Notes: generated from the letters alone by a model not told the origin. Shown: positions 8,456 to 16,648, numbered from the stretch's first letter. The stretch: 33,560 bases of DNA from Lacinutrix sp. (GCF_023299985.1 NZ_JALZVX010000143.1:1-33560); one strand, 5' to 3'. Program-made: numbers and translations.

Positions 8456-9613
8456 CTAAATAGCAATTTTTAACTGCTTAATATACTGGGTAGGAGTTTG
8501 AGTAGTTATTTTTTTAAAAGCTGCTTGAAACGTTGATTTTGAATTAAATCCAGCATCAAAAGCCAAACTTAGTATTGTATAGTTTTCGGTTTTATTCTCT
8601 TCGAATAAAGAAATTAAATAATCAACACGATACTTATTTACAAACTCGTAAAAATTCTTATCAGTAGTTTGATTTATAATTGCCGACAAGTAGCTTTTAC
8701 TAATATTTAATGTTTCAGATAGAATTGTTAATGACAATTCTGGTCTTTTATAGATATGTTCTTCTTCAAATAATTTAATGAGTTTAATATATATAGGATT
8801 ATCTTTTTGAATTTTCAAGCTTTTATCTCTAACACTATCTTCTTCTAAATCTCTTTCAACTGTTATAGTTGCATCTTGATTTTTGTTAGATTTAAAAACA
8901 GGCAACAACGCTTCATCTCTAATAAATCCTGTCCAAGAAATCCACTGTAAAACAAAAGCTATAAACAACCATAAAAAATAATAGATATTCATAGAATGAA
9001 TATTTATTGAGATAGCATATGTATATACAGCTACCCATAGTAAACAAAATACTAAAACAACAACGAGCAGTCGTTTATGGAAAATAAGTTTTGAAATGTT
9101 ATAGTTAGAATATTGCTTTTCTATTAAAGTTTCTATCTCACCTAACTTTTTATATGAGATAAATCCCATGTACAACGTAAATAGTATTCCAAAATATTCT
9201 TCAAAATTGAATATAAAATTAACAACATCTATATTTATAACATTTTTGTTGTAATGCATTAAAACTCTTATACTAATGTGCAAAATTGTAAAAATCACAA
9301 AAGGAGCGAAAGCAAAATAATTATTTCTAGTTAACTCTTTTTGAAACGGTGCAGTAAAAACGATATAAAAATAAAAACATGCAGCTGATAACATTGCCCA
9401 TGGAAAATAAAGACTTTCTAGTATAGGCATTACTTTAACTACTCCTATATCGTAACTAAAATAATAAAGCAAATTCATCGATAACCCAAACAACATTATG
9501 GCTAAATATTTAGCTGTTTTTTTAGAGTGATTTTTTTTTAAAATAATCACACATAAAATGAGCCCTTGTAGCGCACCAAACATCATTAATATATTAGCTA
9601 AATTCCAATTCAA
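8456..9613 (-). CDS. AraC-family regulator with seven-helix membrane N-terminus
   Basis: 385 residues. The N-terminal ~235 residues form about seven hydrophobic helices separated by short loops. A charged linker follows, then an AraC/XylS double helix-turn-helix (about 275-382): LSLTILSETLNISKSYLSAI is the first HTH, and ILSLAFDAGFNSKSTFQAAFKK the second with the conserved F-x-A-F. This is the membrane-tethered 7TM-AraC architecture common in Flavobacteriia, where the helices probably sense a ligand or membrane state. The lipoprotein gene downstream on the same strand is a candidate target. The divergent neighbour is the GT-C glycosyltransferase. Confidence 0.88.
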   Translation of the reverse strand: MNWNLANILMMFGALQGLILCVIILKKNHSKKTAKYLAIMLFGLSMNLLYYFSYDIGVVKVMPILESLYFPWAMLSAACFYFYIVFTAPFQKELTRNNYFAFAPFVIFTILHISIRVLMHYNKNVINIDVVNFIFNFEEYFGILFTLYMGFISYKKLGEIETLIEKQYSNYNISKLIFHKRLLVVVLVFCLLWVAVYTYAISINIHSMNIYYFLWLFIAFVLQWISWTGFIRDEALLPVFKSNKNQDATITVERDLEEDSVRDKSLKIQKDNPIYIKLIKLFEEEHIYKRPELSLTILSETLNISKSYLSAIINQTTDKNFYEFVNKYRVDYLISLFEENKTENYTILSLAFDAGFNSKSTFQAAFKKITTQTPTQYIKQLKIAI

Positions 9614-9688
9614 CTTGTAAGGTTTTACATAAAATATTAAATATAGTTAAAAATTTATATTTTGCAAATACAACAACACCTATTTAGG

Positions 9689-9696
9689 TAGTTTTG
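9689..9696 (+). promoter_or_regulatory. Predicted -7 box of the GT-C gene
   Basis: TAGTTTTG is an exact match to the Bacteroidota -7 consensus TAnnTTTG, 24 bp before the ATG at 9721. A TTTG lies at 9661-9664, but its 24-bp spacing is slightly longer than usual for a -33 element. Confidence 0.45.
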
Positions 9697-9720
9697 TTAT
9701 ATTTACTTTTTTAGATCTAC

Positions 9721-11160
9721 ATGTTAAATCAAGCTTTATTTAAAACCAAAAAACTATCACTTCTATTATTGATAATAAGTGCTTTATTTTATTTTTTGTT
9801 TGCATATAATTTAGAACGTACAGAGTATCTTAAACTCATTTTGCTCTATTCTGGTTTGTTTGTTTTGTTTTACAAACTCATTCATCTTAATAAAAACAAC
9901 ACATCCTTTTTAACAGCAGTTGCTTTTCTGTTTAGAGCGATTTTTCTACTTACAATTCCAAACTTATCACAAGATTTTTATCGTTTTATTTGGGATGGAC
10001 GCATGATTTTAGAAGGCTACAATCCATACTTATACACACCAGAATCGTTTATATCTAAAGGTTTGTTTCCTATTGCTCAGGCTCAAGAGTTGTATGTTGG
10101 TATGCGAGAACTTAATGCAAGCCATTTTACTAATTATCCACCTGTAAACCAGTTATGTTTTATTATTTCTGCTTTGTTTGCAAGTAAAAGTATAGTTGGC
10201 TCTGCAATAGTTTTAAGATTGCTAATTATAGTTGCCGATTTTGGAACACTCTATTTTGGCAAAAAACTACTAGAGAAACTTAAACTCCCTGCTCACAATA
10301 TCTTTTGGTATATACTCAACCCATTTATAATAATAGAACTCACAGGAAATCTTCATTTTGAAGGTGTTATGATTTTCTTTCTTGTCTGGAGTTTATACTT
10401 ATTACATTCTAAAAAATGGAAATGGGCAGCAGTTGTTTTTGCTTTATCTATAGCAACTAAACTTGTTCCGCTTATGTTTCTACCCTTATATTTTTGGTGG
10501 TTTTTATCAAAAAATAATAAACAAACCGTCATTGCGAGTGAAATGAAGCTACCTGTTGAAATTGATGAGGTTTCCACATCGTTAACTCCTAATAATTGTA
10601 GTTGGAACGGAATAATAAAATTAATTAGCTTTTATGCAATAGTAATAGTAACCACACTACTCCTTTTTGCTCCATTTTTCTCAACACAGTTTATAGACAA
10701 CTACTCAAAAACCGTAGGTTTATGGTTTGGTAATTTTGAGTTTAATGCTAGTATTTATTACTTAGCTCGTGAAATTGGCTATTGGTTTAGAGGTTGGAAC
10801 GAAATTGCAATAATTGGCAAAGCACTTCCAATTATTACTGTACTATATATTTTATTCTTATCCTTTTTTAGAAAAAAAACAGATATCAAAAAACTAATTA
10901 ATGCAACGCTATTTAGTTTTACTATTTATTTATTTTTAAGTACTACTGTACATCCATGGTATATTGCAACCATTCTTATATTAAGTGTATTTACAAATTA
11001 TAAGTTTCCTTTGGTTTGGAGTTTTATAGTTATTATTAGTTATCTGGCTTATGCTAATGCAGATAATACCGAAAACCTCTGGATTATAGGTTTTGAGTAC
11101 TTGGTGGTTTTTAGTGTGTTTATTTGGGAGGTTTTTATAAAAAAGAACCAAAGAGCTTAA
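9721..11160 (+). CDS. GT-C type integral membrane glycosyltransferase (mannosyltransferase-like)
   Basis: 479 residues with about eleven hydrophobic segments. The first extracytoplasmic loop contains SQDFYRFIWDGRM (D85, D92), the acidic motif expected in GT-C enzymes that use polyprenyl-phosphate sugars, followed by GYNPYLY and a TNYPPVNQ block. This resembles bacterial mannosyltransferases of the GT87/DUF2029/GPI-MT-like group. The donor is probably a lipid-linked sugar of the kind made by the DPM1-like enzyme at 4919. The predicted loop around residues 269-293 is an insertion encoded by a decayed dispersed repeat. The stop lies 5 bp from that of the convergent histidine kinase gene. Confidence 0.75.
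   Translation: MLNQALFKTKKLSLLLLIISALFYFLFAYNLERTEYLKLILLYSGLFVLFYKLIHLNKNNTSFLTAVAFLFRAIFLLTIPNLSQDFYRFIWDGRMILEGYNPYLYTPESFISKGLFPIAQAQELYVGMRELNASHFTNYPPVNQLCFIISALFASKSIVGSAIVLRLLIIVADFGTLYFGKKLLEKLKLPAHNIFWYILNPFIIIELTGNLHFEGVMIFFLVWSLYLLHSKKWKWAAVVFALSIATKLVPLMFLPLYFWWFLSKNNKQTVIASEMKLPVEIDEVSTSLTPNNCSWNGIIKLISFYAIVIVTTLLLFAPFFSTQFIDNYSKTVGLWFGNFEFNASIYYLAREIGYWFRGWNEIAIIGKALPIITVLYILFLSFFRKKTDIKKLINATLFSFTIYLFLSTTVHPWYIATILILSVFTNYKFPLVWSFIVIISYLAYANADNTENLWIIGFEYLVVFSVFIWEVFIKKNQRA
10527..10600 (+). repeat. Decayed flavobacterial dispersed repeat inside a coding sequence
   Basis: The stretch begins CGTCATTGCGAG, continues with GAAGC..CCTGTTGAAATTGATGAGG and ends with TCGTTAACTCCTAATAATTG. 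It follows the order of the short imperfect-palindrome repeat commonly scattered between genes in Flavobacteriaceae genomes (CGTCATTGCGAG ... CTCGCAATGACG). The right arm is heavily decayed. It adds about 25 residues (VIASEMKLPVEIDE...) to the GT-C protein without breaking the frame. Recognition of the repeat is from memory of such genomes and was not searched. Confidence 0.6.
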
Positions 11161-11165
11161 AAAAA

Positions 11166-13409
11166 TTAAGAGATTATGTTCTTAATAATGACTTCTTTAA
11201 ACTTTTTTATATCGTAAGGTTTCAAAATGAAATCTGTCATTCCACAATCAAATATTTTATGTTTCACCTCTTCTATCTCAACCGCTGTAAGTGCAATTAT
11301 TGGAATTTTAGTATTAAACTCACGCACCTCTTTTGTAGCTTGAACACCGTCTTTTACAGGCATGTTTATATCCATTAAAACAATATCATATTCGTTCTTT
11401 TTAATCACCTCAATTGCTTCTTGACCATTATTTGCTATAGAACAAATTACCTCTTCTTTTTCTAATATTTTCTTTGTAACAATTTGATTTATACGATTAT
11501 CGTCAACAATAAGTATACGTTTTCCTTTTAGAGGTATAGTATTAAATGCTATAATTTTAGATGCTTCATTTTCTGCTATTTCATCTTCATAAACAATATC
11601 GTAACTTAATGTAAAATAAAAAAGAGAACCTTTTCCTAAATCACTTTCAAGAAATATTTTAGAGTTAGATAATTTTAATAATTTAGAAACAATAGGTAAA
11701 CCTAGACCAGAGCCTTGATAATTATAATTTTCAGGATTTGCTTGAGTAAATTCTTCGAAAATTTCAATTTGTTTAGATTTTACTATTCCTATTCCTGTAT
11801 CTCTTACACTAAATTTTATTTTTGCATTGTTTTTACTTAAAGACTCTGTTTCTAATAAAACAAATATGTCTCCATTCTCTGTAAATTTACATGCATTTCC
11901 AATAAGGTTTATTAGAATTCTAGAAAGATGGATAGAATTACCACTCATAAAAGCAGGCATGTTTTCTGATATACTTATGTGTATTTTGTTATTGTTTTGA
12001 ATTAACATATACTCAAAAGACGACAAGACTGTGGATATAAGACTTTTTATACTAAATACCTGTTGCTCGTTTTCTATTTTATTAGAGTCTATTTTATTTA
12101 TTTCTAATACATCGTTTATAAGTGCTAATAAATAATCTGCAGAAAACTTTAAAGATTTTATGTCCTCTTCATGGCTCTTTAGAGACTCATCTTCTAGCAA
12201 AATAGTGCTTAATCCTATAACACCATACAAAGGTGTACGTAACTCATGACTAACGGTAGAAAAGAAACTGCTTTTTGCTTTAGTCAAACGCTCTGCTTCC
12301 TCTTTTGCCTTTAGGTACTCTAGATTTTTAATATTTACTTCTTTTACTAACTGTTTACGCTTTTTTGATAAAAAATAAAACTGTAATAAAAAAAGTAAAG
12401 AAATAATTGTACCAACAATAAGCGTATAATTAATAATACTTTTAAATTTAATTTTCTCTGTTTTTAATTGCGAATCAAATTCAGCTTTAATCTTTTCTTC
12501 TCTATATTCCTCTACTTTAAATTCAGCGGTTATTTCTGCTGTTTCTTTAGATTTTTGTTTTTGGAAATTTAAAGATTTTATTGAGTCGTATAATCTACTA
12601 TATTTTAAAGATTCTTCATACGCTTTAAGTCCTTCAAGAGCAACACTATATTCTTCGTATAATTTCTCTAGAGGAAGTGAAAACTGTTGTTTTTTAAAAT
12701 TTGGATCACTAAGATATGGCGATGTATATTTAACAGCTTCGCTATAATCCTTTTTAAGATTGTAATAAGATGCAGCAAGTGGCATGTAATCTATATATAA
12801 TAGACTGTCACGAGATTTTGACACCATGGGAAGAAACTCATTAATTTTTTCTATTATCTCTTCTCCTTTATCTAAATGGTTAACCTTTATTATATTATTT
12901 AAATAATTATAATAGGTGTTTGTTAAATTAACTGTATCTCCAGTTTTTATATTAAGAGCTATTGTTTTCTCCATATAAACAATTGCTTTATTAATTTTTT
13001 CTTCTTTGCCTTTTACAAAATTAATAAAAGAAAGTATCATGTAACTCTCTCCCAAGTAAGGATCGTTTTTAAGTTTTATAGCATACTCTCTAGCCTTATT
13101 AATACATTTTTCTGCGCTTACAGTATCATTCTGTTCTAAATAATCATATCCTAATCCAGAATTTGCTTTTAGTTTATAATAGTCACTATTAGCTGCTCTT
13201 GCTTTTTCTAGTAATTGGGTACGTGCTTTAAAAGAATCATAAAATCTACCAGACATAAAAGCCAATAAACCTAAAGAATCTAGCGTTTTTAGTTCTTTAA
13301 TTACGTTCGAATTAGGAGTAATAGTATCTCTATCGTTTTTAGCTGTTTGACCAAAACTAAATGAATAAATAACAAAAAAAAGCAGGAAAAAAAATAATTT
13401 TAATCTCAT
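11166..13409 (-). CDS. Hybrid histidine kinase with TPR sensor region and REC domain
   Basis: 747 residues. Signal peptide 1-20. The periplasmic part (about 35-285) is helical with TPR-like units. A coiled-coil stretch leads to one transmembrane helix near 326-347. The HisKA phospho-acceptor is His388 in SHELRTP. The HATPase domain has the N box (NLIGNACKFTENGD, 501-514), G1 (RDTGIGI, 536-542) and G2 (GSGLGLPIV, 566-574). A C-terminal receiver has DDN (636-638) and phospho-acceptor Asp680 in LMDINMP. No DNA-binding domain is fused and no separate regulator gene is adjacent, so the phosphorelay partner lies elsewhere. A 20-bp-period direct repeat lies upstream. Confidence 0.92.
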   Translation of the reverse strand: MRLKLFFFLLFFVIYSFSFGQTAKNDRDTITPNSNVIKELKTLDSLGLLAFMSGRFYDSFKARTQLLEKARAANSDYYKLKANSGLGYDYLEQNDTVSAEKCINKAREYAIKLKNDPYLGESYMILSFINFVKGKEEKINKAIVYMEKTIALNIKTGDTVNLTNTYYNYLNNIIKVNHLDKGEEIIEKINEFLPMVSKSRDSLLYIDYMPLAASYYNLKKDYSEAVKYTSPYLSDPNFKKQQFSLPLEKLYEEYSVALEGLKAYEESLKYSRLYDSIKSLNFQKQKSKETAEITAEFKVEEYREEKIKAEFDSQLKTEKIKFKSIINYTLIVGTIISLLFLLQFYFLSKKRKQLVKEVNIKNLEYLKAKEEAERLTKAKSSFFSTVSHELRTPLYGVIGLSTILLEDESLKSHEEDIKSLKFSADYLLALINDVLEINKIDSNKIENEQQVFSIKSLISTVLSSFEYMLIQNNNKIHISISENMPAFMSGNSIHLSRILINLIGNACKFTENGDIFVLLETESLSKNNAKIKFSVRDTGIGIVKSKQIEIFEEFTQANPENYNYQGSGLGLPIVSKLLKLSNSKIFLESDLGKGSLFYFTLSYDIVYEDEIAENEASKIIAFNTIPLKGKRILIVDDNRINQIVTKKILEKEEVICSIANNGQEAIEVIKKNEYDIVLMDINMPVKDGVQATKEVREFNTKIPIIALTAVEIEEVKHKIFDCGMTDFILKPYDIKKFKEVIIKNIIS

Positions 13410-13772
13410 TAGAAGCGCCTATATAAAATTGAATATATAAATATATAATGTCAAAAGCAAGGTTTTAGCGATATTATACGCGTTTTAGCGATGATTTTGA
13501 TTATAAAATGGTGTCAACCAATTTATTAGAAACAAAATTTGACTATGGAAATTAAAAAAGAGGACTTGATTGAATTTATATCAGAAATTATATAAAATAT
13601 TAATTTAGGTGAAATACAGCCTATTTTTACAGATGTGCTATTACACTTGTTCTTTTTAGTTAAAACTTTTTTGTTGTTAGAGATATTGTAAGTAATTTTA
13701 AATATTACTTTTCTACTTTTTAGTTTATCTTCTAATGTGTTTGAAAACCTTATTTAGATATTAAAAAGCAAA
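13410..13772. other. 363-bp intergenic region with direct repeats and a possible relic frame
   Basis: This gap lies between the starts of the histidine kinase gene and the stop of the pseudouridine-synthase gene. It holds the direct repeats at 13462-13492. A plus-strand frame at 13545-13691 reads MEIKKEDLIEFISEII, a TAA at 13593, then NINLGEIQPIFTDVLL and more to a second stop. This looks like a possible degraded small gene, but the support is weak. I see no tRNA, terminator or exact TAnnTTTG promoter in the rest. Confidence 0.4.
13462..13492 (-). promoter_or_regulatory. Direct repeat pair, probable regulator binding site
   Basis: ATCGCTAAAAC occurs twice on the minus strand (plus-strand positions 13462-13472 and 13482-13492). 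The repeat period is 20 bp, close to two helical turns, which places both copies on the same face of the DNA. It lies 53-83 bp upstream of the histidine kinase ATG at 13409. That arrangement suits a dimeric response regulator, perhaps in autoregulation. Confidence 0.45.
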
Positions 13773-14627
13773 CTACATCATCATTAGCTTCTGTAATTCT
13801 AGTTCTGTTAATATTTTCCAGTTACCTCTTGGGATGTCTTTTTTAGTTAAATGTGCTATTTGCACACAATCAACTCTTACTAATTCAAGTTTAAAGTAGT
13901 CGAAAATAGTATGTAGAATAGTATTTCCTGTATTCTTTATTTTAATACCAACTTCGTTTTTCTTGTCACCAACGTAATCAATTTCTTCAACATTAATTTG
14001 CTTACCTTCAATACGTAAACCTTCGCGAATTTTCTTTAAATCTTCTAGTTTTAGATTATTATCTAATTCTAAATGAAACAAACGCTCTACACCTTTGTTA
14101 GAATTTGTAAAACGAGACACAATTTTTTCATCATTTGTAAACAGTAATAAACCAGTAGAATTTCTACCTAAACGTCCAATTGGTTTTATTCGTGAAGGTG
14201 TTGCATTTGCTACTAAGTCCATAACCGTTTTACCTTTATGTTCACTTGTAGTTGTTGCGAAACCTTTAGGTTTATTTAATAAAACATAGGCTTTTTTCTC
14301 TGGATTTATTCTTGATCCATCGTAACGTACTTCGTCTTCCAGTTTCACTTTATAGCCCATTTCTGTAACTATTTTACCGTTAACGCTAACTAAACCTGTA
14401 GCGATATGTACATCTGCATCACGACGAGAGCACACACCAGAGTTTGCTATATATTTATTTAATCTAATATCACTTGAATTAGAAGCCTTGTTAGACTGAA
14501 CTCCTTTCTTAGCTTTAACATCAGAATTTTTTATTCCAGCACTATCTTTTGCAAAATTATTTTTATATGATTTTCTTCCTCCGTTTGGAGCAGATTTACC
14601 TTGTCGATGTCCGCTTTGTTTACTCAT
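13773..14627 (-). CDS. RsuA/RluB-family pseudouridine synthase homologue, active site altered
   Basis: I place the start at the ATG at 14627; the longer frame would need a TTG at 14648 inside the leader hairpin. The product is 284 residues. A basic, low-complexity N-terminal extension (1-50) is typical of Bacteroidota members. An S4 RNA-binding domain follows (RLNKYIANSGVCSRRDAD, 55-72), then the synthase fold with VLLNKPKG (115-122). The catalytic motif normally reads GRLD; here it reads GRLG (151-154), so the catalytic Asp is Gly (codon GGT). The usual Lys-x-Tyr motif also appears as RLFHLELD, with Phe for Tyr. The protein may be an RNA-binding, catalytically inactive paralogue or assembly factor. 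Confidence 0.82.
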   Translation of the reverse strand: MSKQSGHRQGKSAPNGGRKSYKNNFAKDSAGIKNSDVKAKKGVQSNKASNSSDIRLNKYIANSGVCSRRDADVHIATGLVSVNGKIVTEMGYKVKLEDEVRYDGSRINPEKKAYVLLNKPKGFATTTSEHKGKTVMDLVANATPSRIKPIGRLGRNSTGLLLFTNDEKIVSRFTNSNKGVERLFHLELDNNLKLEDLKKIREGLRIEGKQINVEEIDYVGDKKNEVGIKIKNTGNTILHTIFDYFKLELVRVDCVQIAHLTKKDIPRGNWKILTELELQKLMMM

Positions 14628-14642
14628 AGCTTGTAATTTTAT

Positions 14643-14660
14643 CCTCAACTATTTTTGAGG
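14643..14660 (-). promoter_or_regulatory. 5'-leader hairpin of the pseudouridine-synthase homologue
   Basis: Read on the minus strand, CCTCAA and TTGAGG pair perfectly around a 6-nt loop. The hairpin starts about 4 bp after the predicted -7 box, so it would form the very 5' end of the mRNA, and it ends 15 bp before the ATG. It may stabilise the message or serve as a site for feedback control by the S4-domain product. Confidence 0.4.
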
Positions 14661-14663
14661 GTG

Positions 14664-14671
14664 CAAAGATA
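14664..14671 (-). promoter_or_regulatory. Predicted -7 box of the pseudouridine-synthase homologue
   Basis: TATCTTTG on the minus strand matches TAnnTTTG exactly, 36 bp before the ATG at 14627. No good TTTG -33 box is seen 17-23 bp further upstream. It suggests that this gene has its own promoter rather than depending only on the mevalonate operon. Confidence 0.5.
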
Positions 14672-14743
14672 GATTATAATTTAACATGTACTATCTATTA
14701 TAAAGGTTTGTTTCTAAGGCATTTTAACCTAAAAAATATAATA

Positions 14744-15694
14744 TTAATCTTTATATTCTACTGTAGATTGCCTTTCCCTGTTTACTGCTAATTTAGTAAC
14801 GTCTGGTCTTGAATAATGACCAACTGAATCGAAATTTTGGCGTTCTTCGAAAACACGGTTAAAATCTATTTCTTGAATTATTAAACCATCTTTGTGTAAA
14901 ACCGGCTCAACAATCCACTCTCCATCTGGTCCTGCAATGCAACTACCTCCATTTGCTAAAACATCTGGGCAATTTTCTAATATTTTATCTAAATGTGGCA
15001 TCTCTTTAGGAAATAAATCTTTAGTCATTAAACTTGAGACTGAAACAACAAAAGAGCGCGACTCTCTAGCTATAAATCGTGTGATGTCTTTTGTATTATG
15101 GTCGCTGCCTGGCCAGACTGCTATGTGTAAATTCTCGCCTAAACCATATAATGCTGTTCTAGGTAATGGCATCCAGTTTTCCCAACAGTTAAGACCACCA
15201 ACTGTAAATTGCTTTAAACTGTGCACTTGTAGCCCATTACCATCGCCTGGAGACCATGTTAATCTCTCATCGTAAGTTGGTTGTAGTTTTCTATGTACAG
15301 ATTTTATTTCTCCTGTAGCGTCTATATAAACAAGTGAGGCGTAAATTGAATGTCCTCCTCTATTTTTTGCACGCTCCATAATACCTAAATATACTGCGAT
15401 TTTATGTTGTTTGGCCAATTCGCAAACTGCATCCAATTCTCCAGCTTCTATTTGAATAGAGTTGCGAACATATTCTGCGTGCAACTCTTTATTTACCTGT
15501 GTATTCCATTCTGCTCCTCCTGTTAAGGCTACCCAAAATGGATAACCTGGTACTAAAGCTTCCCCAAAAACTATAAGTTCGCAACCTTTTTTACCAGCTT
15601 CAGTAATAGAATGTTCTACTTTTTTTAATGTTTCAATTTTATTTAAAAGCACAGGAGAAATTTGTGCCATTGCTATTTTTAGGGTGTTTTCCAT
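14744..15694 (-). CDS. Nitrilase-family carbon-nitrogen hydrolase
   Basis: 316 residues with the complete nitrilase triad. Glu45 lies in FGEALVPGYP, Lys136 in HRKLQPTYDERLTW and Cys170 in GGLNCWENWMP. The surrounding motifs, including WSPGDG and GGSCIAGPDGEW, belong to the true nitrilase branch (arylacetonitrilase/aliphatic nitrilase) rather than to amidases or NAD synthetase glutaminase domains. The reaction would be nitrile to carboxylic acid plus ammonia; the natural substrate is unknown. The ATG follows the stop of the UbiA gene with no gap, so it is very likely translated from the isoprenoid operon. No obvious metabolic link to that pathway is known to me. Confidence 0.88.
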   Translation of the reverse strand: MENTLKIAMAQISPVLLNKIETLKKVEHSITEAGKKGCELIVFGEALVPGYPFWVALTGGAEWNTQVNKELHAEYVRNSIQIEAGELDAVCELAKQHKIAVYLGIMERAKNRGGHSIYASLVYIDATGEIKSVHRKLQPTYDERLTWSPGDGNGLQVHSLKQFTVGGLNCWENWMPLPRTALYGLGENLHIAVWPGSDHNTKDITRFIARESRSFVVSVSSLMTKDLFPKEMPHLDKILENCPDVLANGGSCIAGPDGEWIVEPVLHKDGLIIQEIDFNRVFEERQNFDSVGHYSRPDVTKLAVNRERQSTVEYKD

Positions 15695-16600
15695 TTATAA
15701 AATACGTTTTAATACTAAATTTACATCAATCAACAAGATACTAAATACTCCAGCCACTACTATAATTTTAAGAATATTATGTAACAGTACATAATGTGTT
15801 TTGGTGGAAGATTTCCATAATAAAAAAAGAAAGATAACAAGTAAGATTACTGCTGCATAAAAGTAATAATTCATTTTACCAATTTCGAAAACATTAATTA
15901 GTAAATACAATGGTATCAAAGTTAATACAACTAAAATAGTCATCATGTTTTTACTAACTTTTTCACCATAAACTACTGGTATTGTTCTATAATTTAAAGC
16001 TAAATCACCTTTCATGTTTTCTAGATCTTTGGTGAGTTCTCTAATAGCAATTATTAAAAATAAAAAAGAAGCGTGTACAAAAACTACAGTATCGAAATTT
16101 TTATAGTATATAAATATGGCAAAAAATGGTGCTATTGTTAAAAGTGCTGAAACAATATTACCAACTATAGGTCTCTTTTTTAATTTATGAGAATAAAACC
16201 ATATGCCAAAAATGTAAGCCGAAAAAAATAGTACAGGATTAAAAGACACATAACTTGCCATTACTATCGCAGAGAAATTAAGCACAAAATAGAACGACAA
16301 CTTTGTGTTCTGGCTTACCAATTTATCTAACATAGATTTGTTAGGTCTGTTAATTAAATCTTTCTCTGAATCGTAAAAATTATTGATTATATAACCTGCA
16401 GCAATTATTGCTGCGGAAGCCAAAACAAGCATTAGTAAATTAACATCTAGTAGTACTTTTTTTGCAGGTTTATCGTGAGCAAATATGTAAATAGAAGTTA
16501 AATATTGTGCAATAACAATAATGAGAATATTATAACCACGAACGACAGAAAACAAACTAAAAAACTTAATTAGAATGTGTTTCTGGTTTCTGGTAAACAT
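15695..16600 (-). CDS. UbiA-family prenyltransferase, GGGP geranylgeranyltransferase-like
   Basis: 301 residues with about eight transmembrane helices. The first Asp-rich motif is NNFYDSEKDLINRPNK (73-88, D77 and D81), which binds the prenyl diphosphate through Mg2+. The second is RELTKDLENMKGD (188-199 region, D192 and D199). In Bacteroidota this subgroup is usually annotated as geranylgeranylglycerol-phosphate geranylgeranyltransferase, an archaeal-type ether-lipid enzyme, although the true acceptor in these bacteria is not settled. Other UbiA substrates such as quinone precursors remain possible. It sits 48 bp after the mevalonate kinase gene, consistent with an isoprenoid operon. Confidence 0.82.
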   Translation of the reverse strand: MFTRNQKHILIKFFSLFSVVRGYNILIIVIAQYLTSIYIFAHDKPAKKVLLDVNLLMLVLASAAIIAAGYIINNFYDSEKDLINRPNKSMLDKLVSQNTKLSFYFVLNFSAIVMASYVSFNPVLFFSAYIFGIWFYSHKLKKRPIVGNIVSALLTIAPFFAIFIYYKNFDTVVFVHASFLFLIIAIRELTKDLENMKGDLALNYRTIPVVYGEKVSKNMMTILVVLTLIPLYLLINVFEIGKMNYYFYAAVILLVIFLFLLWKSSTKTHYVLLHNILKIIVVAGVFSILLIDVNLVLKRIL

Positions 16601-16615
16601 AAAAAAGTATTAGAT

Positions 16616-16640
16616 GAGATCCTGAAACAAGTTTAGGATA
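16616..16640. repeat. Dispersed repeat copy in an operon spacer
   Basis: GAGATCCTGAAACAAGTTTA with GGAT following is an imperfect palindrome (ATCCT/AGGAT, AAAC/GTTT). It matches the GAGATCCTGAAA...TTCAGGATGAC class of intergenic repeat found in many Flavobacteriaceae genomes. It lies in the 48-bp space between the mevalonate kinase and UbiA genes and would form a hairpin in their mRNA. There is no T-tract, so it should not act as a strong terminator. Confidence 0.5.
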
Positions 16641-16648
16641 AAAGTAAA

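Noticed and set aside
14628-14648. Extension of the pseudouridine-synthase homologue to a TTG at 14648
   Set aside because: The TTG lies within the leader hairpin right after the predicted promoter; the ATG at 14627 gives the usual family start.
14892-15275. A 127-residue plus-strand frame opposite the nitrilase gene
   Set aside because: The nitrilase on the other strand has all catalytic motifs; the plus-strand translation has none.
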